The notes under the pieces are model-generated. The model saw nothing but the letters and a program-made list of their open reading frames with translations, was not told the origin of the DNA and did no database searches. Positions 1 to 4,760 of a stretch of DNA of 6,960 bases are shown piece by piece; positions within the stretch are counted from its first letter, which is position 1; each line of letters opens with the position of its first letter. Origin of the DNA: an uncultured Prevotella sp. (lineage in GTDB: Bacteria; Bacteroidota; Bacteroidia; Bacteroidales; Bacteroidaceae); the NCBI GenBank assembly GCA_945788545.1, contig CALZMK010000076.1, forward strand, positions 1-6,960, given 5' to 3'. The position numbers were made by a program, and so were the translations under genes.

Positions 1-32
1 AGGTTGCGGAGTAGGTTGAGCAGTCGTTTCAT
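1..32 (-). CDS. 5' end of a small downstream protein (partial, cut by window edge)
   Basis: An ATG at 32-30 overlaps the TGA stop of the DUF5675 gene (31-29) as ATGA, the classic arrangement for translational coupling. The ten codons visible read MKRLLNLLRN, a basic and hydrophobic start compatible with a small membrane-associated or holin-like protein. The rest lies outside the window, so function and length are unknown. The case rests on the overlap geometry and the position as last visible gene of the minus-strand operon. It could be chance, because only 32 bases are available. Confidence 0.45.
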   Translation of the reverse strand, partial: MKRLLNLLRN

Positions 33-478
33 GCGTTGATGATTTTGAGGGTTATGTCCTTGCCTCGCTGGATGGTCTTGCGGAGGCGTGCATAGAGGGT
101 ATCGAATACCTCACGGGAGTGGACGAGCAGCCCATGGCATTGGCGACGCCCCACAAGGATGCTGCCGTCCCGGCGCGAGTGTATGCCGTTGCCAGGTTTT
201 ATCATGGGGCAGAAACGCGGCATGACAGTGTTTTGGTTGACGTAAGTCCTGCGAGGGCAGGCGGCACAGTCGCTGAGCGATGGTGACAGTGATGGCGATA
301 GCACAATGGGCATCTTTCGGGCATACTGGCTGCACTTGATGAGGTGGACGCGATAGTGGCCTGGGGCAAGGCATGAAAAGGTGTTTTCGAGGGTGTCGCA
401 GATGTGGATACCGTCGATGCTGAGGCGACCCTCGGTGATTTCACCGTTCACCGATGTACGTTGTAATGTGATGATCAT
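29..478 (-). CDS. DUF5675 family protein
   Basis: A 149-aa soluble protein without signal peptide or membrane segment. Visible family landmarks, from N to C terminus: an N-terminal strand with TEGRLSIDG (15-23), the CDTLEN segment (27-32) matching the family's C-x-TLE-type motif, APGHYRV (38-44) matching PxGxYxV, and KPGNGIHSRRDGSILVG (94-110) matching the family's GN...GCILVG stretch. The usual Gly-Cys is Gly-Ser here (105-106). DUF5675 is common on Bacteroidota mobile elements and prophage-like regions; its biochemical role is not established to my knowledge, and a cell-wall-related activity is sometimes guessed from context. A low-complexity SPSLSPSLS insert (61-69) lies before a Cys-rich patch (71-74). 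It lies 48 bp after the primase gene and its stop overlaps the next start. The start is the first ATG, preceded by an AT-rich stretch with no Shine-Dalgarno sequence. Confidence 0.8.
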   Translation of the reverse strand: MIITLQRTSVNGEITEGRLSIDGIHICDTLENTFSCLAPGHYRVHLIKCSQYARKMPIVLSPSLSPSLSDCAACPRRTYVNQNTVMPRFCPMIKPGNGIHSRRDGSILVGRRQCHGLLVHSREVFDTLYARLRKTIQRGKDITLKIINA

Positions 479-526
479 AGCGATGATATAAATAGGAAAA
501 AAAAAATGCGAGTTACGCGTTAACAG
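479..526 (-). other. intergenic gap with A10/T10 homopolymer
   Basis: Between the primase stop and the DUF5675 start there are 48 bp containing ten consecutive A's on the plus strand (497-506), read as T10 in the operon's direction. Just upstream in that direction is GTTAACGCGTAAC, which can fold only into a very short stem. It could be a weak intrinsic terminator or attenuator, or simply an AT-rich leader; the stem is too weak to call a terminator. Confidence 0.35.
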
Positions 527-1465
527 TTAACACTTGGGTTGGAGATGGCGCACATAAAAGTCGCTGTAGTCCTTGCACCCCGGGGGCAGTGAGTGGCGCA
601 CAAGACACAGGCCGGCATCGGTGGCTATGCGAGTGAGCTGAAGGTAGAGCTTCTCCCCGGGGATATCCTGGTCGGGATACATTTGGAGTGTGGAGCGTCG
701 GGCGATGAGCGTGGAGCGGATGGTCTCGATGTCCTTGCGGTTGAGGAGCGTGGCCGATGGTATGGCAATGGCCTTGTGGCCGCTGGAGAGCATAGCCCAA
801 CAGTCGCTGGCCCCTTCGGTGATGTAGAGCGGTTCGCCTTCCTTGAGAAGCTTCAGCACGGGCAGATTGTAGATGTGGCAGGTGTGGCCGTAGGGAAACT
901 TGAAGCGAGGCGATAGCGATGTCGGCTGATAACTCAGATTGCGGCTCTGCACGCCTATGAGGTTGCCGTTGATGTCGTAGTAGGGTATCTGGAGCCATGT
1001 ATTGCCTTGCCTGTCGGTGTAGGAGTTGAGGCGACACCATCCTACCACCTTTTCATTGAGCTTGCGCTCGCCGAAGAGAAATGCGCGTGCTGCCTGACAG
1101 AGGAAGGGATGCTCGAAGAACCTGATATACTTTTCGGGGTTGAATGCCCGTTTGGGCGCAGAAGGCTTGTCGTGAGGTATGAACTCCTGCATGATGATGT
1201 TGTTTTCGTCAGCAAGCCACTGACAAGCCTCTACGAAAGATTTGCGGAGATGGTGCATCACAAGGTCGATGGGCCCTCCGTGGGCATCGCATACAAAGCA
1301 CTTGTAGGTATTCTTGGCCACGTTGTAATGCAGGCACGGGTGACTGTCATCGTGAAACGGGCACAGACTCCTGTGGCGGCTCACGCTAAGGCCCAATCTC
1401 TGAGCCACTCCCTCGATGGGGAGTGCTCGGAGTTCAGAGAGTTGCTGTTCAGTAATTCTTGACAT
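527..1465 (-). CDS. DnaG-like primase: CHC2 zinc finger plus TOPRIM
   Basis: A 312-aa protein of the DnaG-type primase superfamily, as found on mobile elements. It would synthesise RNA primers on single-stranded DNA. The N-terminal CHC2 zinc-binding domain has ligands C35, H38, C56 and C59 (CPFH then CFVC, followed by HGG). A linker follows, then a TOPRIM-type domain with LYITEGASD (213-221; catalytic-type E217, D221), MYPDQDIPG (262-270; D265, D267) and a late GCKDYSDFY (296-304) resembling the KDWND-type motif of this group. It is about half the length of chromosomal DnaG and lacks the DnaB-binding C-terminal domain. The start at 1465 is chosen because it begins directly at the conserved N-terminal helix and overlaps the upstream DUF3987 gene by 17 nt, implying translational coupling. 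A 14-residue upstream extension (to 1507) is in frame but unconvincing. Confidence 0.9.
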   Translation of the reverse strand: MSRITEQQLSELRALPIEGVAQRLGLSVSRHRSLCPFHDDSHPCLHYNVAKNTYKCFVCDAHGGPIDLVMHHLRKSFVEACQWLADENNIIMQEFIPHDKPSAPKRAFNPEKYIRFFEHPFLCQAARAFLFGERKLNEKVVGWCRLNSYTDRQGNTWLQIPYYDINGNLIGVQSRNLSYQPTSLSPRFKFPYGHTCHIYNLPVLKLLKEGEPLYITEGASDCWAMLSSGHKAIAIPSATLLNRKDIETIRSTLIARRSTLQMYPDQDIPGEKLYLQLTRIATDAGLCLVRHSLPPGCKDYSDFYVRHLQPKC

Positions 1466-2765
1466 AAATATCCTTGTTTTCTTTTGATGCGTAAATGAGT
1501 TTGGCACTCTTCCACTTCGAGATGAACACCCGTGCGGGAGTCGATAGGTCGAGCTTGACGATGAGCTCGCGCAGTTGGTCCCGGCTGAATTGGTCGGGCA
1601 ACTGGTCGTAGAGGCTCACCTTGACACAATCGTCGTTCTCGTCAGTCTTGTGCATCTGTTCGTATTGGCGTCCCCATCGGTTGAGCAGCCCATCCACGAT
1701 GTAGGTGGCCATGAAGCGATAGAACCGGGCCACATACTTCTGTCGGGCGGCATCCTCTCCCCAAAGGTGATAGAGCAGACATGCCATACGTGCAGCCGAC
1801 ACGGAGGCTCGCTTGTAGAAGCAGTTGCGGGCGCGGGAACCGGTCTTCAGCACCAGTTGGCGTTGCTCCGAGCACCAACGTCGCACGTGATAGTCCATCC
1901 ACTCCATGGGCACCACATGTATGGGTTGGAGCTGGCCGTCGGGCGCATAGGTGAGGTTCATGAGATGCTGCACGGTGTCGTTGATTTCAGTCTGTTCTTC
2001 GTCGGTGAGGGGACGGAAATGAGGTGCATCCTCGCCCATGAGGTCACCCAGGTCGGTGAGCACCTTTCGTGTACAGTTTCCTCCCTCGATGGAGCGTTTG
2101 TCCATATACTCCTTGAGGGCATTCTCTGTGGCGCAGAAGAGCGAGCAGTAGATAATATCCACATCGGCATTGTAACTGGAATCTGACAGCGTGTCGGAGC
2201 CATATTCCGCCCCCAGGTCATAGGCCAGACGGTCCATGGTTCGCAGGTCGGCAAAGGCGCGTTTGTTGGATTCGGTCATCGTGGCCAGCTCCTCGTTGTA
2301 GAACCAGAAGGCGAGCGGTTCGCCATACTTGCGGATGAACATGTCGGCACGCTTGACGAGCTTCGCCTTGGTGATGGTTTGCAGACAGCGAACATCGGTG
2401 ACGGGTTCCTCGGGCAACTGCTTGTTCTTCGAAGATGTCTTCTTCAGGTCCTGATAGGCCTGTTCGAGGCGTTTCATCTCCTGATCGCGCAGTTTGAGGG
2501 GATGCATGATTGTCTTGACGATAGGTCGGGTGAACGACTTTCCGCTGGCAGCCTCTGCCACCACGAGCACCTGCAGCAGGAGTGCGTGGAGGTCGAGGTC
2601 GTAGGTGTACTTGAATCGCAAGCGGGTGGCTAAGGCGCAATAGCAGTCGATGGCGGTGAGGATGGCCGGCACCTTGAACTGTGCCGGAGCCGAATCCCAG
2701 TAGGCTCTCACGGCAGGCGGAAAGTCGGCCGAAGTGAGCGTAGGTACAGTGAGTGTCTCTTTCAT
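1449..2765 (-). CDS. DUF3987 domain protein, divergent P-loop helicase-like
   Basis: A 438-aa protein resembling the DUF3987 family, which accompanies primases on Bacteroidota elements and is thought to be a replicative helicase/ATPase-like component. Visible parts: an N-terminal segment with PPAVRAYWDSAPAQFK (16-31); a hydrophobic strand LLLQVLVVAEAASGKS (62-77) that ends in a degenerate Walker A (A70-x4-G75-K76-S77, first Gly replaced by Ala); a charged insert (95-120); a Walker-B-like FWFYNEELATM (153-163) with E158 and E159; a sensor-like strand YCSLFCATENAL (206-217); and a C-terminal region (about 380-438) with the pattern of a winged helix. The start at 2765 follows the preceding gene's TAA by only 2 nt; the in-frame extension to 2864 lies entirely inside that gene. 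The 3' end overlaps the primase. Function is inferred from family and context. Confidence 0.8.
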   Translation of the reverse strand: MKETLTVPTLTSADFPPAVRAYWDSAPAQFKVPAILTAIDCYCALATRLRFKYTYDLDLHALLLQVLVVAEAASGKSFTRPIVKTIMHPLKLRDQEMKRLEQAYQDLKKTSSKNKQLPEEPVTDVRCLQTITKAKLVKRADMFIRKYGEPLAFWFYNEELATMTESNKRAFADLRTMDRLAYDLGAEYGSDTLSDSSYNADVDIIYCSLFCATENALKEYMDKRSIEGGNCTRKVLTDLGDLMGEDAPHFRPLTDEEQTEINDTVQHLMNLTYAPDGQLQPIHVVPMEWMDYHVRRWCSEQRQLVLKTGSRARNCFYKRASVSAARMACLLYHLWGEDAARQKYVARFYRFMATYIVDGLLNRWGRQYEQMHKTDENDDCVKVSLYDQLPDQFSRDQLRELIVKLDLSTPARVFISKWKSAKLIYASKENKDIYVKNY

Positions 2766-2767
2766 AC

Positions 2768-3079
2768 TTAGTCGATGATTTTTAGTGCGTTGACGATTTC
2801 TTGGTAAACTTCCTCGGCAAAGGTGCGCTTGTCGAATCCCTTGTCCATGGTCTTCAGGTGGCACTGATAGCGGCCGTTCTGCATCTTCACCATTGAGATG
2901 TACTTGCCATCGAAGAGTTTGGGATTGCGGGGTGGGCGCCCCTTGCGGACGGCTTCCTCAAAGAGGAATCCATTGTCAGTCTTAGTGAACACGCCATTAA
3001 GGCATTGATTGCCTGATAGTTCCTCGGTATTTTGGAAGGCGCAGGTGAGGTACACGTTTGAATAATTCTTTTTCTTCAT
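2768..3079 (-). CDS. small basic protein with AT-hook-like motif, unknown function
   Basis: A 103-aa protein counted from MKKKNYSNVYLTC. I do not recognise the family. It contains RKGRPPRNPK (45-54), which resembles an AT-hook (a short basic stretch around a GRP core that sits in the DNA minor groove). It is followed by a compact part with alternating hydrophobic residues, FDGKYISMVKMQNGRYQCHL (56-75), that looks like two or three beta strands, and a C-terminal helix FAEEVYQEIVNAL (87-99). No signal peptide or membrane segment is visible. It sits between the DUF3127-like and DUF3987 genes, so a DNA-binding accessory role in replication is a reasonable inference. Three in-frame ATGs are possible (3112, 3085, 3079); the most upstream lies inside a heptad repeat array and is disfavoured, and 3085 is nearly as likely as 3079. 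Confidence 0.65.
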   Translation of the reverse strand: MKKKNYSNVYLTCAFQNTEELSGNQCLNGVFTKTDNGFLFEEAVRKGRPPRNPKLFDGKYISMVKMQNGRYQCHLKTMDKGFDKRTFAEEVYQEIVNALKIID

Positions 3080-3100
3080 AATCATGTTAATTAATAATTG

Positions 3101-3156
3101 CTCATAACTCATAACTCAAAACTCAAAGCTCATTGCTCAAAGCTCAAAGCTCATCA
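3101..3156. repeat. tandem array of eight CTCAnnn heptads
   Basis: CTCA occurs at 3101, 3108, 3115, 3122, 3129, 3136, 3143 and 3150, an exact 7-bp period for eight copies. The three variable bases are TAA, TAA, AAA, AAG, TTG, AAG, AAG and TCA. In the operon's direction it reads as TGAGnnn units that begin at the TGA stop of the DUF3127-like gene and fill almost the whole gap to the next start. It resembles a slippage-prone short tandem repeat. Confidence 0.85.
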
Positions 3157-3420
3157 ATGTTGAGTGAAGGGTATGATTTCTTGGATGCTGATGTCTTGAT
3201 AGCTCGAGCCGTTGTACTCGCGTGCCGAGAATCGGAGCGAAGCCCACACGATGTCACCGGCATAGAACTTCACCTGATTGCCGATGAGGGAAGCCACATA
3301 CGAGTTTTCATACTTGCCGCCGAACTCTTGCAGGACGATGGTCGATTTCTGTGTGGTGCCATTCTGCGTGTTGATGGACACTGGGTTTGTCTGACTGACT
3401 ACTTTGAATAATGATTTCAT
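3154..3420 (-). CDS. DUF3127-like OB-fold protein, probable single-strand DNA-binding type
   Basis: An 88-aa protein counted from MKSLFKVVSQTNPVS. The run KSTIVLQEFGGKYENSYVAS (25-44), then QVKFYAGDIVWASLRFSARE (49-68) and YNGSSYQDISIQEII (69-83), has the order seen in DUF3127/SSB-like OB folds: a strand beginning K-x-x-I/V-V-L-Q-E, a central GD-x-V strand (the usual VGD followed by V-x-V/A-x-L), and a final strand after Y-x-G. It is shorter than bacterial SSB and lacks an acidic C-terminal tail. Inferred role: coating single-stranded DNA for the neighbouring primase and helicase-like proteins. The ATG at 3420 is preferred over an upstream in-frame start at 3444, because the OB fold follows it closely and an AT-rich leader precedes it. 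The stop lies in the heptad array. Family assignment is by pattern only. Confidence 0.65.
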   Translation of the reverse strand: MKSLFKVVSQTNPVSINTQNGTTQKSTIVLQEFGGKYENSYVASLIGNQVKFYAGDIVWASLRFSAREYNGSSYQDISIQEIIPFTQH

Positions 3421-3466
3421 AACAAAATAATTTAACAAACACACAAATAACTCTAATCTAACGGAT

Positions 3467-3760
3467 TTAACGGAGCGGCCGAAGGTTACAAGCTTCGATG
3501 ATGATGCGCTGAATCATATCTAGCATCGGGTTGTCTAAGGGCTGGATGCCGTTGCCCTCGAGATAGTCGAGCAGTGCGATGCAGAGGGTGACCTGATAGG
3601 GTCGCTTGACGATGCGCAAGATAGGCTTGACCCTCTCCTGCTGCTCCGGCTTGAGGTGGTTGAAGAGGTCGCCCTGAACTGATGGCGGATAGACGAAATC
3701 GGTCTTGTGGTTCTCTGTTACGCCAATGGTGGTTGTCATTTTTGAAATAATCTTTTTCAT
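3467..3760 (-). CDS. 97-aa protein of unknown function, first gene of the minus-strand operon
   Basis: Not recognised. The N terminus is polar, with YPPSVQGDLFNHLKPEQQERV (24-44) as the most distinctive stretch. It is followed by a mostly helical part, RIVKRPYQVTLCIALLDYLEGN (49-70), and MLDMIQRIIIEACN (79-92). No zinc ligands, signal peptide or membrane segment are evident. Two starts fit: ATG at 3760 (MKKIISK) and ATG at 3739 (MTTTIGV), the latter preceded by an A-rich stretch. It is the first gene after the promoter box at 3853-3860 and precedes the DUF3127-like gene by 46 bp. Its position suggests a small accessory or regulatory protein of the replication module, but nothing in the sequence fixes a role. 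Confidence 0.65.
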   Translation of the reverse strand: MKKIISKMTTTIGVTENHKTDFVYPPSVQGDLFNHLKPEQQERVKPILRIVKRPYQVTLCIALLDYLEGNGIQPLDNPMLDMIQRIIIEACNLRPLR

Positions 3761-3805
3761 AATCGAATAAGAGTTAAATTGTAAGACATATAAGTTTGCG
3801 AGACA

Positions 3806-3822
3806 GGGACCGGTGGTGTCCC
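3806..3822 (-). other. short hairpin in the operon leader
   Basis: In the leader between the promoter box (3853-3860) and the first gene (3760), GGGAC (3806-3810) and GTCCC (3818-3822) form a 5-bp stem with a 7-nt loop. It may be a minor leader structure; there is no U-tract, so it is not a terminator. Confidence 0.3.
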
Positions 3823-3852
3823 GCGGCAGACCCTTGTTTCAGGAATCTGGTG

Positions 3853-3860
3853 CAAAGGTA
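3853..3860 (-). promoter_or_regulatory. Bacteroidota -7 promoter box TACCTTTG for the minus-strand operon
   Basis: The reverse complement of 3853-3860 is TACCTTTG, an exact match to TAnnTTTG, the -7 element recognised by the Bacteroidota primary sigma factor. No good -33 TTTG is present; TTTA at 3880-3877 is the nearest. Transcription would start near 3846 and give a leader of about 85 nt before the 97-aa gene. The surrounding 16 bases match those around the box at 4499-4506 at 15 positions. Confidence 0.6.
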
Positions 3861-3894
3861 CGGCTGTTTGCTGTAGTAAACGGAGACGCTCGGT

Positions 3895-4392
3895 TTACTG
3901 CCTGAATTTGTCCAGAATCTCGCGCAAAGCCCTTAGTTGAGCGCGCTCAAAGAGGTAACGACTCATGCCGGTGTAGCGGTTAGTGCGAGTCTGGGTGCCT
4001 TCAAGGATACAATGCAGTCGCTGGGCGGGTATGCCCTTGTCGTATATGCCGTACTCGCGCAGGAGGCACACGAGGACTGTCACGCGGTACCAGTTGACCA
4101 TACCCCGCGAGCTGCTGTAACGTGAGAAGAAGAAGAGAGGAGCGAGCCTGTCATCATGGAGAACAGATTCCCAGATGTCGCCCACCCGAGGACATGACGA
4201 ATATTCGGCAATGGGCTGCACATAGGCCAGGATGTCGGCCACGGGCTGCAGGCCATTGTCGGAGGTCGGCTCCCCAGGGGCAGAGCCTTCGGGAGCAATA
4301 AAAAGCCTTCCCTCGCGTGCTGCTCGACGCAGGAGGGCGATGTCGAAGTCTTCGATGCTGACTTCACGCAGTTGACGTTTCTTGTCATTCAT
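3895..4392 (-). CDS. 165-aa protein of unknown function, divergent from the plus-strand pair
   Basis: Not recognised. Counted from MNDKKRQLREVSIEDF: an N-terminal helical part rich in Arg (17-30), a Gly/Pro/Ser-rich flexible linker (34-48), and a C-terminal alpha-helical part. The last section, NWYRVTVLVCLLREYG (100-115) through LHCILEG (126-132) and RYLFERAQLRALREILDKF (145-163), resembles the small helical C-terminal modules found on many Bacteroidota mobile-element proteins, possibly a winged-helix-like fold. The ATG at 4392 is chosen; an in-frame GTG at 4476 would add 28 residues of unlikely composition and falls inside a palindrome. The gene has its own promoter box 107 bp upstream and is transcribed away from the phased-repeat array, so an autoregulatory DNA-binding role is possible but unproven. 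Confidence 0.65.
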   Translation of the reverse strand: MNDKKRQLREVSIEDFDIALLRRAAREGRLFIAPEGSAPGEPTSDNGLQPVADILAYVQPIAEYSSCPRVGDIWESVLHDDRLAPLFFFSRYSSSRGMVNWYRVTVLVCLLREYGIYDKGIPAQRLHCILEGTQTRTNRYTGMSRYLFERAQLRALREILDKFRQ

Positions 4393-4462
4393 AACTGTTT
4401 GTCGAGTTATGAACAGAGAAACTCCGGAGCTTGACCACCGTGGCTTGTTTATGTGTCGCGAC

Positions 4463-4475
4463 TGCCACTGTGGCA
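4463..4475. promoter_or_regulatory. perfect palindrome TGCCAC-T-GTGGCA, operator-like
   Basis: Six-base arms around a single central base, placed roughly 20-30 nt downstream of the start predicted from the -7 box at 4499-4506. The half-site GTGGCA is also part of two copies of the heptamer in the nearby array (4557 and 4597), so one protein could recognise both. Its position within the leader fits repression of the 165-aa gene. It could also be a small RNA hairpin. Confidence 0.45.
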
Positions 4476-4498
4476 CCCTGTTCGGGTTAAACTTGGTG

Positions 4499-4506
4499 CA
4501 AAGTTA
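4499..4506 (-). promoter_or_regulatory. Bacteroidota -7 promoter box TAACTTTG for the 165-aa gene
   Basis: The reverse complement of 4499-4506 is TAACTTTG, an exact TAnnTTTG match. Near the -33 position, T-rich TTTTC (4530-4526) agrees only partly with TTTG. The predicted leader is about 100 nt long and holds the palindrome at 4463-4475. Confidence 0.6.
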
Positions 4507-4556
4507 CGGCATCTAACGTATTGAAGAAAAGGTATTTAACTAAAATACCCAAATCT

Positions 4557-4659
4557 ATGTGGCACGATATGGCGTGATGTGAAGCGATGTGGCGCCATGT
4601 GGCAGTATGTGTCAAAAGTATGTGTCGGCTATGTGGTATATATGTGGTAAATATTGGGC
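4557..4659. repeat. helically phased array of ATGTGGC heptamers
   Basis: Copies of ATGTGGC or a close variant begin at 4557, 4567, 4577, 4587, 4597 and 4607 (exact 10-bp spacing), then at 4620, 4631, 4642 and 4653 (13 bp, then 11-bp spacing). Three copies are exact (4557, 4587, 4597). 4567 is ATATGGC, 4577 is ATGTGAA, 4607 and 4620 are ATGTGTC, 4631 and 4642 are ATGTGGT, and 4653 is ATTGGGC. A further ATGTGTC lies at 4451-4457. The bases between copies vary, so the heptamer itself is conserved. The array lies between the two divergent promoter boxes and faces one side of the helix, as expected for cooperative protein binding. Confidence 0.8.
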
Positions 4660-4728
4660 ATGATGAAAAAAATATAGAATAAGCCCAAAAAAATAATCGG
4701 TTCTATCGATAATTTTAATAATTTTCTA

Positions 4729-4736
4729 TAATTTTG
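4729..4736 (+). promoter_or_regulatory. Bacteroidota -7 promoter box TAATTTTG for the plus-strand pair
   Basis: TAATTTTG matches TAnnTTTG exactly and lies 24 bp upstream of the ATG at 4761, giving a leader of about 20 nt. The region upstream is very AT-rich and shows no clear -33 TTTG. No Shine-Dalgarno sequence precedes the start, as is normal in Bacteroidota. Confidence 0.6.
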
Positions 4737-4760
4737 CAGTCTTAAAAATATTCATTACCT

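Noticed and set aside
513..1040. Minus-strand open frame of 175 codons inside the primase gene
   Set aside because: It is a shifted frame of the TOPRIM half. The primase frame runs unbroken through both conserved domains, so no frameshift needs to be assumed.
1575..2186. Plus-strand open frame of 203 codons opposite the DUF3987 gene
   Set aside because: It mirrors the codon structure of the DUF3987 gene on the other strand, has no promoter or recognisable domain, and the minus-strand product has clear family features. The plus-strand frames at 593-916, 1007-1462 and 2379-2633 are rejected for the same reason.
3459..3474. Direct repeat TAACGGA with 9-bp period at the end of the 97-aa gene
   Set aside because: Only two copies of seven bases, overlapping a stop codon; easily chance.
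4393..4476. GTG start at 4476 extending the 165-aa protein by 28 residues
   Set aside because: The added residues have a non-coding-like composition and the start lies within a palindrome in the leader; ATG at 4392 is better placed.
4557..4659. CRISPR array
   Set aside because: The repeat is only 7 bases with 3-6 base gaps; CRISPR repeats are 23 bases or longer with spacers of about 30.
4557..4659. Replication origin with iterons
   Set aside because: Iterons are usually 17-22 bp and lie next to a Rep gene. No known initiator is present, so an operator or partition-type array is favoured, although an origin role is not excluded.
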